Below, in pieces: positions 7,927 through 16,454 of a stretch of 64,000 nt of DNA (its first letter is position 1; every line of letters starts with the position of its first letter). Where the stretch lies: the NCBI GenBank assembly GCA_947084925.1, contig CAMTUJ010000002.1:6226-70225 (forward strand), written 5' to 3'. This DNA is from JAGPUQ01 sp947084925. GTDB lineage: Bacteria; Pseudomonadota; Gammaproteobacteria; Pseudomonadales; Porticoccaceae. A program made the position numbers and the translations under genes. A model generated the notes under the pieces. That model was not told the DNA's origin. It made no database searches and saw only the letters and a program-made list of their open reading frames with translations.

Positions 7927-8403
7927 TCAGACGACGATTTTCGCGTACTTGCCTTTGTAGAAGCCCAGGGGTTCGCACTCCTGCACACTCATCTCATGGA
8001 CCCTGCCCACGACGATGATGTGGTCGCCACCTTCGTAGAGGTTCTCGGTCGAACATTCGAAGCGCACGCTGAAGTCAGCCAGCAGGGGCGCGCCCTGGAC
8101 GCTCTCGTACCACTGCAGGTTGGCGAACTTGTCGGCTTCCTTGGTGGCAAACAGGCGGCTGATGTTTTCCTGGCCCGCGTGGAGGATGTGGATGGCGAAG
8201 TGTTTCGCCTTCATGAACGCGTTGTAGCAGTTGGCGGTCTTGGCGACGCTCCACAGTACCAGCGGTGGATCCAGGGATACCGAGGAGAAGCTGTTGGCGG
8301 TGGCGCCGACCGGTTTACCGTCGACATCCTTGGCGGTGACGACGGTGATGCCGGTGGGGAAGGCACCCAGCGCGTCCCGGAATTGGCGTTGGTCAAGACT
8401 CAT
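7927..8403 (-). CDS. Flavin reductase-like (HpaC/RutF-type) FMN-binding protein
   Basis: A 158-residue split-barrel flavin reductase. Evidence is the N-terminal FRDALGAFPTGITVVTA segment, the ATANSFSSVSLDPPLVLW block (flavin-binding loop) and a C-terminal GGDHIIVVGRVHEM strand. These proteins reduce FMN or FAD with NAD(P)H for two-component monooxygenases. The ATG has AGAGGGGAC upstream. It probably supplies the nearby luciferase-like monooxygenase at 5648, though three more LLM or deazaflavin genes exist in the window. Confidence 0.9.
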   Translation of the reverse strand: MSLDQRQFRDALGAFPTGITVVTAKDVDGKPVGATANSFSSVSLDPPLVLWSVAKTANCYNAFMKAKHFAIHILHAGQENISRLFATKEADKFANLQWYESVQGAPLLADFSVRFECSTENLYEGGDHIIVVGRVHEMSVQECEPLGFYKGKYAKIVV

Positions 8404-8520
8404 GACGGTGTCCCCTCTCAAACGGAGTGTTGAATGAATTCGATGTCGAGCGCGATGCCCATGCCGGCCGGAACCGGTCGGCAGCGATGCTGCTCGCCCT
8501 GGAGGCGGGCCAATTTAGCA

Positions 8521-8553
8521 CAGCGCCCGCGGGTGCCGCACCCGCGGGCGCTG
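8521..8553. terminator. Strong 15-bp stem hairpin after the GST gene
   Basis: CAGCGCCCGCGGGTG and CACCCGCGGGCGCTG form a perfect 15-bp stem around a CCG loop, three bases beyond the GST stop codon. No T-run follows on the GST strand, so it may also act as an RNA 3'-end stabiliser. Confidence 0.7.
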
Positions 8554-8555
8554 GC

Positions 8556-9191
8556 TCAGCGGTTGGCCTGTACCGCCGGGCGCGCCGATACCCGGTCGTA
8601 CCAGGCCTTGAGGTTGACACACTCGGCGGGAATTTCCGCCTTGATCCACTTGGCGAAGTCGCAGGTGACCAGCGTGGTGATGTCCGCGACGGAATAGAAG
8701 TCGCCGGCGACATACGCGCGGCCGGTCAGTCGCTGCTCGAAGTCCGCGAAAAAATTCCCGACCCGGGCACGGCCGCGCTCGGCCAGTTCCGCCGATTGCG
8801 GATAGGAATGCGGCCCCACCACGGCGCGATCCGCGAAGCCCTTGGCGGTGTTGCGGAACACTTCGGCCACCGCGAGCAGGCCATTCATGAAAGCGAGGTG
8901 ATCCCACATCTCGCACAGGGCTTTCTCGGTCGGGGTGCTGCCCAGCAGCGCGGGCTCGGGATGAATCTCCTCGAAGTAGCGGCAGATGGCGCGAATCTGG
9001 CTGATGCAGGTGCCGTCGTCCAGCTCCAGCATGGGGATGTCGCAGGCTGGATTCTTGGCGCGGTACTCGGGTCGCAGTTGTTCGCCTTTCATCAGATCGA
9101 CGGGAATGCGTTCCACCGCAATGCCTTTCTCCGCCAGAAAAATGTTCACGCGACGGGGATTGGGTGCCTGGGGGTAGTCGTAGAGTTTCAT
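8556..9191 (-). CDS. Glutathione S-transferase family protein
   Basis: A 211-residue soluble GST. The N-terminal thioredoxin-like domain (about 1-80) begins MKLYDYPQAPNPRRVNIFLAEKG and includes NPACDIPMLELDDGT and the glutathione gamma-glutamyl-binding ISQIRAICRYFEE, in which the usual Glu-Ser is replaced by Gln-Ile. The helical domain follows, with FYSVADITTLVTCDFAKW near 170, the conserved N-capping Asp region. The residue at the usual catalytic position is not a clear Ser, Tyr or Cys. The altered glutathione-site residues make catalytic type uncertain; it may serve detoxification or isomerisation of degradation intermediates. Confidence 0.87.
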   Translation of the reverse strand: MKLYDYPQAPNPRRVNIFLAEKGIAVERIPVDLMKGEQLRPEYRAKNPACDIPMLELDDGTCISQIRAICRYFEEIHPEPALLGSTPTEKALCEMWDHLAFMNGLLAVAEVFRNTAKGFADRAVVGPHSYPQSAELAERGRARVGNFFADFEQRLTGRAYVAGDFYSVADITTLVTCDFAKWIKAEIPAECVNLKAWYDRVSARPAVQANR

Positions 9192-9340
9192 GTCTTATTA
9201 TCCTTGCCGGGGTGGGATGCGCGCAGCGCCGCAAGCGGCGTTGCCTTCGGGTGTCGCTTTGCCGCATGGTAGCAGCGGCCTCCTGTCCAGACCACGGGGC
9301 AGACCATGGAGTAAACCGTGACCCGAGTTCCGAGCAGACC

Positions 9341-10567
9341 GTGACCCCCAAAACACCTTTATTGACGCTCGACGACGCGCGTGCCCGGATGCTTGCGGAA
9401 GTGGTTCCAGTGGCGGAAATGGAAGACATTCCGCTCGCCGCGCTCTCGCGACGGATTCTTGCCCACGCCATTCATGCACCCCGGGATCTGCCGTCGGCCG
9501 ACAACTCCGCCATGGATGGCTACGCCGTGCGCCATGCCGATCTCGTGCCCGGCGTCCGGTTGCGGCTGATCGGCAGCGCGCTGGCCGGCGCGCCCTTTGC
9601 CGGGACGGTCTGTGCGGGTGAATGCGTGCGTATCACCACCGGCGGCAATCTGCCGGCGGGGGCGGACACGGTGGTGATTCAGGAGGATGTCGAGCGGGCC
9701 GGCGATCAGGTGCGGTTGACGGCGGAGCTGGGTGAGCGCGGCGCCAATGTGCGTCGGGTCGGCGAGGATGTGGCGCGCGGCGAACGGGTGCTGCCGGCCG
9801 GTCGGCGCCTCGGCGCCATCGAGATCGGCGTGCTGGCGACGCTGGGGTTGGCCGCTGCGATTGTGCGGCGCCGGCTGCGGGTCGCCCTCTTTGCCAGTGG
9901 CGATGAACTGCGTCCGCCCGGCGAAGCCCTCGCGCCGGGACAGATTCACGACAGCAACCGCCATGTGATCGCGGAAATGCTCGACCGCCTGGGTGCGGAG
10001 GTGCTCGATCTGGGCATCGTCCGCGACGATCCGCAACGGTTGCGCGCCGCCTTCCGGCAGGGCGCCGCGAACGCCGATCTGGTCATCACCTGTGGTGGCG
10101 CTTCCGTGGGCGAGGCGGATCACGCGCGGGCCCTGCTCGATGAGCTGGGTGAAGTGGGCTTCTGGAAAGTGGCGCTCAAACCCGGCAAGCCATTTATTTT
10201 TGGCCGTCTGGGCGCGGCGCTGGTGTGCGGACTGCCGGGCAATCCGGTGTCGGCACTGGTGACCTTTCATCAACTGGTGGCGCCGGCGATCCGCAAACTT
10301 CAGGGTGCCGATGACCCCGCGCCGCTCTGTATCAGCGCCCGCGCCGGCGCGCCCCTGCGCCGCAACCGCACCCGACTGGAACTCTTGCGCGGCCGTCTCG
10401 AAGCGGATGGCGCCGGCGGCTGGCGGGCGCTGCCGGACCCCCAGCAGAGCTCGGGCGCCTTCGCCGCCCTGGCACGTTGCAACGCCTTTATCCTGGTGCC
10501 CGCGGGCAGCGGAGAGATCGCGGCTGGCGAGATGGTGCAGGTTTTGCCATTCGATGACTTGCTCTGA
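9341..10567 (+). CDS. moeA: Molybdopterin molybdenumtransferase MoeA
   Basis: Inserts molybdate into adenylated molybdopterin to give molybdenum cofactor. The 408-residue protein has LPSADNSAMDGYAVRHADL near 57-75, ITTGGNLPAGADTVVIQED near 108-126, the MPT-binding TCGGASVGEADH near 252, PGKPFIFGR near 279 and GLPGNPVSALVTFHQL near 293. GTG 9341 places the N-terminus in register with other MoeA proteins; the farther upstream frame is not MoeA-like. Other Moco genes lie 7-11 kb away on the opposite strand, so moeA is a separate transcription unit here. Confidence 0.95.
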   Translation: MTPKTPLLTLDDARARMLAEVVPVAEMEDIPLAALSRRILAHAIHAPRDLPSADNSAMDGYAVRHADLVPGVRLRLIGSALAGAPFAGTVCAGECVRITTGGNLPAGADTVVIQEDVERAGDQVRLTAELGERGANVRRVGEDVARGERVLPAGRRLGAIEIGVLATLGLAAAIVRRRLRVALFASGDELRPPGEALAPGQIHDSNRHVIAEMLDRLGAEVLDLGIVRDDPQRLRAAFRQGAANADLVITCGGASVGEADHARALLDELGEVGFWKVALKPGKPFIFGRLGAALVCGLPGNPVSALVTFHQLVAPAIRKLQGADDPAPLCISARAGAPLRRNRTRLELLRGRLEADGAGGWRALPDPQQSSGAFAALARCNAFILVPAGSGEIAAGEMVQVLPFDDLL

Positions 10568-10682
10568 GTCATCGGTAGTGCGGGGCACGGCTTGATTTTT
10601 ACCCCCCGTTGGAATCCACTAGGGCACGGCACATTTCTTAACCATCCGATTCACCATTTCGATCTTTTTACTGGGGGTATTC

Positions 10683-11816
10683 ATGCTGCGCGCACCTGTA
10701 GTTTCCGCCGATTCCCATATCGTCGAGCCGCCCGAGTGTTACCGGGATTTCATCGACCCCAAATACCGCGATCGCGCGCCCTATCTGGTCGATGACGGGA
10801 AAGGCGGCGACGCCTACGCCATCGAGGGCTACAAGCGGCCCCTCGAGATCGGCCTGATGTCCGCCGCCGGCATTCCCGACGCAGTCATGCCCAAGCTGGG
10901 GCCGCACCGCAAGTTTTATGACATGCACCAGAGCGGCTGGGATCCGACCAACCGCGTCGAGGACCAGAAGCGCGACGGCGTCGATGCCGAAATCATCTAC
11001 GCTTCCGTCGGCATGGTGCTGTGCAACCTCAAGGATGCGCTCTACAAGGATGCCTGCTTCAAGGCCTACAACCGCTGGCTCGAAGGCTATTGCAGCGCGG
11101 CGCCGAAAAACCTGTTCGGGCTGGGCCAGACCGCGGTGCTGTCGGTGGACTCCGCCATCGAGGATTTTCGCCGCATCAAGGCGGTGGGTTTCGTGGGTGT
11201 GATGATGCCCGGCCGGCCGGTCGAGGAGGACTACGACCACCCCATGTACGACGCCCTCTGGGAGTGCGCGACCGACCTCGACCTGCCGCTGTGTTTCCAC
11301 ATCCTCACCTCGCGGGAGAGTGCGGCGGCGTTGACCGAGTATCGCGGCCACAAACTCAACAGCTTCCTGAAACTCATCCGCGGTATCCAGGATCTGGTCG
11401 GCCTGTTCGTCCTGGGCGGCGTGTTCGAACGCCACCCCGAGCTCAAGTTCGTCGGCGCCGAGGGCGACGCCGGCTGGCTGCCCCACTTCATGCACCGAAT
11501 GAACCGCGCCGCCTACCGGCACGGCCACGGCAAAAATGGTCCCCTGCTGCCGCGCCCGCCGAGCGAGTACATCCGTGAAAACGTCTGGCTGACCTTCCAG
11601 GACGACTGGGAAGCCTTCGCCTGCGCGCACCGCATGAACTCCAAGCGTCTGCTGTGGGCCAACGACTTTCCCCACAGCGATTCCACCTGGCCCTGGTCGC
11701 AGGAGATGCTCGCCAACCACACCGCGGGCGTGTCCGAGGAAGTGCGCGAACAGGCCATGGGGCTCAACTGCATCGAACTGTTCAATCTGCCGATCCCGGT
11801 CCCGGCCCGGCACTGA
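10683..11816 (+). CDS. Amidohydrolase-related (amidohydrolase_2, TIM-barrel) protein
   Basis: A 377-residue metal-dependent hydrolase or decarboxylase of the 2-pyrone-4,6-dicarboxylate lactonase/ACMS decarboxylase superfamily. Visible marks are VSADSHIVEPPECYRDF at the N-terminus (a DSHIVE variant of the usual HxH metal site), CFHILTSRES near 205, VGAEGDAGWLPHFMHRM near 260 and the terminal LLWANDFPHSDSTWPWS with Asp and His ligands near 325. GGGGG precedes the ATG. It is followed by a luciferase-like gene in the same direction, as often seen in aromatic or terpenoid degradation clusters. The substrate is unknown. Confidence 0.85.
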   Translation: MLRAPVVSADSHIVEPPECYRDFIDPKYRDRAPYLVDDGKGGDAYAIEGYKRPLEIGLMSAAGIPDAVMPKLGPHRKFYDMHQSGWDPTNRVEDQKRDGVDAEIIYASVGMVLCNLKDALYKDACFKAYNRWLEGYCSAAPKNLFGLGQTAVLSVDSAIEDFRRIKAVGFVGVMMPGRPVEEDYDHPMYDALWECATDLDLPLCFHILTSRESAAALTEYRGHKLNSFLKLIRGIQDLVGLFVLGGVFERHPELKFVGAEGDAGWLPHFMHRMNRAAYRHGHGKNGPLLPRPPSEYIRENVWLTFQDDWEAFACAHRMNSKRLLWANDFPHSDSTWPWSQEMLANHTAGVSEEVREQAMGLNCIELFNLPIPVPARH

Positions 11817-11919
11817 GGCGCGGTGCCAATGGAGCTGTCCCGGTGTCCGTGCGTGACGCCGGGGCGGTTTCCCCGCGCGAGCTGACTGCATTCCGATTGT
11901 CCAAAGGAGATTTCCCACC

Positions 11920-13257
11920 ATGAAATTCGGCTATTTCACCGAACGTCCCTATCGCCACATCGACGAAAACGTCGTGCTCGCCAACAAGGCGTTCTTCGGC
12001 GTTTCCAACCGCTACTTCGATCGCAAGAAGGCGGCGGACGACTACAACCAGTTCATCGACGAATACTGTTTTGCCGAGGAAGTCGGCTTCGACGGGCTGG
12101 CACTGAACGAGCATCACGGCAACCCCTACTGCATGGGCAACGTGATCAATACCGAGGCCGCCGTGCTGGCGCGCGCCACCCGCAAGGCCAAGATCATTCT
12201 GGTGGGCAACCCGCTGCCGGTGATCAAGCACCCGTTGCGGATGGCCGAGGAACTGGCGGAGATCGACCTCATATCCCGCGGCCGTCTGGTGGCGGGCTGG
12301 GTGCGCGGCGCCGGTTCCGAGCAGTTCTTCAACAACGCCAACCCCGCCTACAACCGCGAGATGTTCAACGAAGCCCACGATTTCATCATCCAGGCCTGGA
12401 CCCGGCCCGGCCCCTGGCGCTACGAGGGCAAGCATTTCCACTACCGCCACGTGAACCCCTGGGCGCTGCCGCTGCAGGAGCCCTATCCCCAGCAGTGGAT
12501 TCCGGGCGTGCTCTCGCCCGAGACCGTGATCTGGTGTGCCCAGAAACGCTACCCCTACATCGGACTGGGTTCAGCGCTCGGCCCGACCTGCGATCTCTGG
12601 GATCTCTACGCCGACACCGCCGCCGAGCTGGGCTACCAGGCCGGCCCGGAGAACTTCGGCTATCTGCTGCCGGTGTTCGTCTCCGACAACGAAGCGGAAG
12701 CTCAGCAGGTCGGGCGCGGCTACGCCTTCGGCGGCGGCCAGAACGGCTTCAGCCGTCCCGAACACACCTTGCCGCCGGGCTACAACTCCAAGACCGCGAC
12801 CCGCATTCTGGCCAAGGCGCCGGGCGGTTCCTGGCTCGGCGTCAGCAAGGACAAGCTGGCGGCGGCGCGCAGCGGCAAGTGGCAGGAAGAGCCGGATTTC
12901 GACGTGATCAAGGAAAAACTCTGGAATTCCTACCAGCGCGCGCAGGAAAACCTGCAAATCGTGGTGGGAACTCCGGAACAGGTGATTCCGAAGATCAAGG
13001 CAATCCTGAGCGTGATTCGTCCGGGTTCCTTCACGTTCTTCAACGTGCAGGGCGTGGCGTCCGACCAGCAGCGCAACCGCTCCATCGAGCTGATCGGCAA
13101 GCATGTCATCCCGGAGCTGCGCGAGTACTCCAACAGCATCGGGCTGTTCGATTCCTTCGAACGCACGCCGGGGTCCGTGCCACTGGCTCCCGGTTCCCGG
13201 CGGGAACCAGTGTGCGACCGCGTCGGCATGGCGCAACTGGGTTTGCGGATCTCCTGA
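11920..13257 (+). CDS. LLM-class flavin-dependent oxidoreductase
   Basis: A 445-residue luciferase-family monooxygenase starting MKFGYFTERPYRHIDENVV, preceded by CAAAGGAGA. Typical segments are EEVGFDGLALNEHHGNPYC near 48-66, KIILVGNPLPVIKHPLRMAEELAEID near 90-115 (shown here only by position), and GRLVAGWVRGAG near 120. The C-terminal tail after about residue 415 is Arg- and Pro-rich and has no family counterpart that I recognise. It follows the amidohydrolase gene by 103 bases and ends in a strong terminator, so the two probably form one operon. The substrate is unknown. Confidence 0.87.
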   Translation: MKFGYFTERPYRHIDENVVLANKAFFGVSNRYFDRKKAADDYNQFIDEYCFAEEVGFDGLALNEHHGNPYCMGNVINTEAAVLARATRKAKIILVGNPLPVIKHPLRMAEELAEIDLISRGRLVAGWVRGAGSEQFFNNANPAYNREMFNEAHDFIIQAWTRPGPWRYEGKHFHYRHVNPWALPLQEPYPQQWIPGVLSPETVIWCAQKRYPYIGLGSALGPTCDLWDLYADTAAELGYQAGPENFGYLLPVFVSDNEAEAQQVGRGYAFGGGQNGFSRPEHTLPPGYNSKTATRILAKAPGGSWLGVSKDKLAAARSGKWQEEPDFDVIKEKLWNSYQRAQENLQIVVGTPEQVIPKIKAILSVIRPGSFTFFNVQGVASDQQRNRSIELIGKHVIPELREYSNSIGLFDSFERTPGSVPLAPGSRREPVCDRVGMAQLGLRIS

Positions 13258-13280
13258 GCCGGTCTTGCGGCCATCACCAG

Positions 13281-13305
13281 GGCGGGGACATCCCCGCCTT
13301 TTTTT
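13281..13305 (+). terminator. Rho-independent terminator after the LLM gene
   Basis: GGCGGGG and CCCCGCC form a 7-bp stem with an ACAT loop, followed directly by seven T on the plus strand. It closes the amidohydrolase-LLM operon. Confidence 0.9.
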
Positions 13306-13356
13306 GCGCCCGCGCTCCGCTACCGGTATGGTCGCGTCCTTTGCCGGACTTGCGCC

Positions 13357-14001
13357 ATGATGGATCTGATCGATTTCATTCTGCACGTCGACCACCATCT
13401 GCTGGGCCTGATCGGGCAGTACGGGCTGTGGGTCTACGGCATCCTGTTCCTGATCGTCTTCGTCGAAACCGGTCTGGTGGTGATGCCCTTTCTGCCGGGT
13501 GACAGCCTGCTGTTCGCGGCCGGGGCGCTGGCCGGCGTCGGCAGCCTGGATCCCCTGGTGCTCGCCGGCTGCCTGTTCGTGGCGGCGACGCTGGGCGACA
13601 GCTGCAATTACTACGTCGGCTCGCGCATCGGAGCGGCGGTCTATGCGCGGGATTCGCGCTGGATCCGCCGCGATCACCTCGATCGGGCGCGGGAGTTTTT
13701 CGAACGCCACGGCGGCAAATCGGTGCTGCTCGCGCGCTTTGCGCCCTTTCTGCGCACCTTCGTGCCCTTCGTCGCCGGGGTGAGTCGCATGCATTACGCA
13801 CGCTTTCTGATGTTCAATGTGTTGGGCGCGCTGTTCTGGGTCGGCGGTTTTGTCGGCCTGGGCTATTTCTTCGGCAACCTGCCCGGCGTGAAGGAGCATT
13901 TCACCTGGGTGCTGCTGGGCATCATCGTGCTGAGCCTGCTGCCCGCGCTGGTGGCTTATCTGCAAGGGCGGCGCCCGGCCGCGGGTGGCGTGCGTCGCTG
14001 A
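13357..14001 (+). CDS. DedA-family inner-membrane protein
   Basis: A 214-residue polytopic membrane protein. DedA/VTT-domain features are FVETGLVVMPFLPGDSLLF near 32-50 and the re-entrant segment RFAPFLRTFVPFVAGVSRM near 127-145, with its conserved arginines, followed by two hydrophobic segments. DedA proteins act as lipid scramblases or flippases, for example for undecaprenyl phosphate, and support membrane potential. The gene sits alone between two LLM genes and is bounded by hairpins on both sides. Confidence 0.92.
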   Translation: MMDLIDFILHVDHHLLGLIGQYGLWVYGILFLIVFVETGLVVMPFLPGDSLLFAAGALAGVGSLDPLVLAGCLFVAATLGDSCNYYVGSRIGAAVYARDSRWIRRDHLDRAREFFERHGGKSVLLARFAPFLRTFVPFVAGVSRMHYARFLMFNVLGALFWVGGFVGLGYFFGNLPGVKEHFTWVLLGIIVLSLLPALVAYLQGRRPAAGGVRR

Positions 14002-14010
14002 TGACGCTGG

Positions 14011-14029
14011 TGCCGGGTTGAACCCGGCA
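14011..14029 (+). terminator. Possible terminator hairpin after dedA
   Basis: TGCCGGG and CCCGGCA form a 7-bp stem with a TTGAA loop just after the dedA stop. No T-run follows. Confidence 0.4.
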
Positions 14030-14088
14030 GTATCCGCCCTACAATCGAGCCAGCGCCTCTACAACTCGAATCTCGACTGGAGAACAGG

Positions 14089-15024
14089 ATGACCTTGCCC
14101 CTTGCGAACGACATGCGTTACGGCTGGATGACCAGCATGGACAGCGCCGCCAGTGTGCGCCAGGTGGTGGCGCTCGCCGAGCGCATCGGGCTCGATTCCC
14201 TCTGGGTGGGCGATCACATAGCCTTCGCGGTGCCGATCATGGACCCGCTGCTGCAACTCGCCCAAGCGGCGGCGCTGAGCGACCGTCTGCTGCTGGGTAC
14301 CTCGGTGTACCTGTTGCCGCTGCGCCACGCGGTCGCGGTGGCCAAACAGGTGGCGACCCTGGATCGCCTGACCTCCGGCCGATTGTTGTTCGGTGTCGGC
14401 GTCGGCGGTGAATTCCCCAACGAATACGCCGCCTGCGGCGTGCCGGTCAAGGAGCGCGGCGCGCGCCTGTCCGAGGGGATCGAAGTCTTGCGCAAACTCT
14501 GGAGCGGCGCGCGCGTCAGCCACGCGGGCCGGTTCTACCCGTTCGAGAATGTGCAGATGTTGCCCGCGCCGCTGCAACCGGGCGGCCCGCCGATCTGGTG
14601 CGGGGGACGTTCCGAGGCCGCCCTGGCGCGCGCCGGACGGCTCGCCGACGGCTATGTCTCCTATGTGGTGACGCCGGAGATGTTCGCCGGTTTTCTGGAA
14701 ACCATCGAAAAAAGCGCCGCCGCCGCCAAACGCGCAATCGATCGCTTCGATACCGCGCACCTGCTGTTTTTCCGCATCGACGACAGTTTCGAGACCGCCT
14801 GGGACGTGGCCACGGAGCACCTCTCCGAGCGCTACGCCAGCGACTTCCGCGGCCCGGCGAAGAAGTATTGCGCGTTGGGGCGGCCCGAGGATGTCGCCGC
14901 GCGCATCAATGCCTTTCGCGAGGCCGGCGTGCGTCATCTCATCCTCGACGCGGTGAGTCCGCCGGGCGAGCGTCAGGACCAGATCGAGCGTTTCGCCACC
15001 GAGGTTCTGCCGCTGCTGCGCTAG
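14089..15024 (+). CDS. LLM-class oxidoreductase, F420- or FMN-dependent (TIGR03619-like)
   Basis: A 311-residue TIM-barrel protein starting MTLPLANDMRYGWMTSMDSA. It has ERIGLDSLWVGDHIAFAVP near 31-49, LLLGTSVYLLPLRHAVAVAKQ near 67-87 (given by position), SGRLLFGVGVGGEFPNEYAA near 99-118 and PPIWCGGRSEAALARAGRLA near 166-185. The last pattern is common in the mycobacterial-type F420-dependent branch. Whether this organism makes F420 cannot be told here; a deazaflavin-family protein is also encoded at 45374. A short ABM gene follows. The substrate is unknown. Confidence 0.85.
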   Translation: MTLPLANDMRYGWMTSMDSAASVRQVVALAERIGLDSLWVGDHIAFAVPIMDPLLQLAQAAALSDRLLLGTSVYLLPLRHAVAVAKQVATLDRLTSGRLLFGVGVGGEFPNEYAACGVPVKERGARLSEGIEVLRKLWSGARVSHAGRFYPFENVQMLPAPLQPGGPPIWCGGRSEAALARAGRLADGYVSYVVTPEMFAGFLETIEKSAAAAKRAIDRFDTAHLLFFRIDDSFETAWDVATEHLSERYASDFRGPAKKYCALGRPEDVAARINAFREAGVRHLILDAVSPPGERQDQIERFATEVLPLLR

Positions 15025-15132
15025 GCGCCTTGCGGTCCGCGTCGGGATGACCGTGCGCGGAGCGCGGGGTATAGTGCGGACGCCCGTTTTATAACAATGC
15101 CTTCCCATAACCCAAAGCAAGAGGAGCTACCC

Positions 15133-15420
15133 ATGATCGGTGTCATCGCAACCCTGAAAATCCAGGACGGCAAACAAGCAGGCTTTGAAGCGCTGATGAA
15201 AGAACTCGCCGCCGCCGTGCGCGCCAATGAGCCCGCATGTACCTTCTATCAGTTGCACAAGACCGACGACCCCACCACCTATGTGATGCTGGAGCAGTAC
15301 AAGAGCAAGGCGGATCTCGCCACGCACCGCGAAACCCCGCACTTCAAAACCCTGGGCGGCAAACTGGGTCAGTTTCTCGCCGGCGCGCCGGGCATCCAGA
15401 TCATGCCCGCGGTCGTTTGA
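15133..15420 (+). CDS. Antibiotic biosynthesis monooxygenase (ABM) domain protein
   Basis: A 95-residue ferredoxin-like dimeric alpha-beta barrel protein, with MIGVIATLKIQDGKQAGFEA as first strand and helix, then EPACTFYQLHKTDDPTTYVM and EQYKSKADLATHRETPHFK. ABM proteins are small quinone or anthrone monooxygenases, or have roles in reactive-intermediate handling. The ATG has GAGGAG eight bases ahead; a longer frame starting at 15097 has no such site. It probably belongs with the flanking LLM and hot-dog genes in one transcription unit. Confidence 0.87.
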   Translation: MIGVIATLKIQDGKQAGFEALMKELAAAVRANEPACTFYQLHKTDDPTTYVMLEQYKSKADLATHRETPHFKTLGGKLGQFLAGAPGIQIMPAVV

Positions 15421-15433
15421 GTCGAGACCCAGC

Positions 15434-15458
15434 CCGGCGGGCGCACCCCGCCCGCCGG
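15434..15458 (+). terminator. Intercistronic 10-bp stem hairpin
   Basis: CCGGCGGGCG and CGCCCGCCGG form a perfect 10-bp stem with loop CACCC between the ABM gene and the next dehydratase gene. It is followed by the ribosome-binding GAGGAG rather than a T-run, so it may tune downstream expression or stabilise mRNA. Confidence 0.5.
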
Positions 15459-15477
15459 ATTATCCGAGGAGTAAAGC

Positions 15478-15933
15478 ATGGCTGAGTTGTTGACCCCGGA
15501 AATCAAGGCCCGCATCGGCACCGCCAACCCCCCGATACGGGTCGAGGTCACGCGGCGCGATATTCAGAAATACGCGGTATCGACCGGACAAAAAGCCCGC
15601 AAATATCTTGACGGCGACGAAGCGCCGCCGCTGTTCCACTTCGGTTACTCGATGGAAATCCTGCCGCCGGAAGCATTGCGCAAGGACGGCATCGCCGAAG
15701 ACAAACTGATTCCGCCATTGCCCCTCAAGCGCGTCATGGCTGGCAACTCGGACACCGTCTATCACCGGCCCATTCGTCCCGGCGACAAGCTGGTGATTAC
15801 CCGGGTGCTCAAGGACATTTACCAGAAGGACGGCAAGACCGGCCCGCTGATTTTTGTCGTCACCGAAACCGTGGTGAAAACCGAAGCCGGCGCGCCGGTG
15901 CTGAACGAAACCACCTCCCTGATCGCGAGGTAG
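15478..15933 (+). CDS. FAS1-like hot-dog dehydratase-domain protein (MaoC subunit A)
   Basis: A 151-residue single hot-dog protein resembling the N-terminal half of MaoC-type enoyl-CoA hydratases (FAS1-like dehydratase domain). It has IRVEVTRRDIQKYAVSTGQ near 21-39 and VYHRPIRPGDKLVITRVLKD near 93-112. This half normally lacks the catalytic Asp-His and pairs with a second hot-dog protein. The next gene, four bases downstream, encodes that likely partner with the catalytic residues. Together they would make a heteromeric (R)-specific enoyl-CoA hydratase for a bulky acyl-CoA such as a steroid or terpenoid side chain (inference). Confidence 0.82.
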   Translation: MAELLTPEIKARIGTANPPIRVEVTRRDIQKYAVSTGQKARKYLDGDEAPPLFHFGYSMEILPPEALRKDGIAEDKLIPPLPLKRVMAGNSDTVYHRPIRPGDKLVITRVLKDIYQKDGKTGPLIFVVTETVVKTEAGAPVLNETTSLIAR

Positions 15934-15937
15934 AGCC

Positions 15938-16348
15938 ATGACCGCATACGAGAACATCAAGGTGGGCGACGCACTGCCCAGCCGCGATCACACCGCCGGC
16001 ATCGTGCAACTGTTCATGTACAACGCGGCGATCTGGAATCCCCACCGCATCCACTTCGACCACGCCTACGCCACCCAGGAAGAAGGCTACCCCGGCATCG
16101 TGCTCGACGGCCCCCTGCAGGGCGACTGGATCGGCCAGGTGGTGACCGACTGGATCGGCGCCGACGCGACCCTCGTCTCCTTCGGCTACGCCAACCGCCG
16201 CGCCGCCTTTCTCGGCGAAACCATGACCGCGGGCGGACAGGTCGAAGAAAAAGACGACAGCACGCGCGAAGTGAAGGTGAGCCTGTTTCTGAAAAACGCG
16301 CAGGGCGAAATCACCATCCCGGGCCATGCCGTGGTGCGCTTTCGCTGA
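15938..16348 (+). CDS. MaoC-like enoyl-CoA hydratase (catalytic partner subunit B)
   Basis: A 136-residue hot-dog protein. The hydratase motif is visible as FMYNAAIWNPHRIHFDHAYA near 24-43, where Asn-Pro and His fit the [ND]-x-N-P-x-H pattern of MaoC domains. The ends are complete, and it starts four bases after the FAS1-like partner, so the two should be co-translated and probably form a heteromer. The reaction would be reversible hydration of a 2-enoyl-CoA. The following gene starts about 100 bases later and is unrelated. Confidence 0.85.
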   Translation: MTAYENIKVGDALPSRDHTAGIVQLFMYNAAIWNPHRIHFDHAYATQEEGYPGIVLDGPLQGDWIGQVVTDWIGADATLVSFGYANRRAAFLGETMTAGGQVEEKDDSTREVKVSLFLKNAQGEITIPGHAVVRFR

Positions 16349-16454
16349 ATGCAATTTCTTCGGCGTGCGGATGCGGCAGTTTGATTCCGTTCGTGGTGAG
16401 CCAGTCGAACCATGAACGGGATCGAATTATTCAGAGCATCCTGAGGATTTGCCC

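Noticed and set aside
12571..13965. A 464-codon minus-strand frame opposite the LLM and dedA genes
   Set aside because: It crosses a clear terminator and two real genes and encodes a Gln/Arg/His-rich shadow product.
16350..16450. Possible small gene or operator before the Anbu gene
   Set aside because: No start with a ribosome site, no dyad and no coding bias was found in this 100-base gap.
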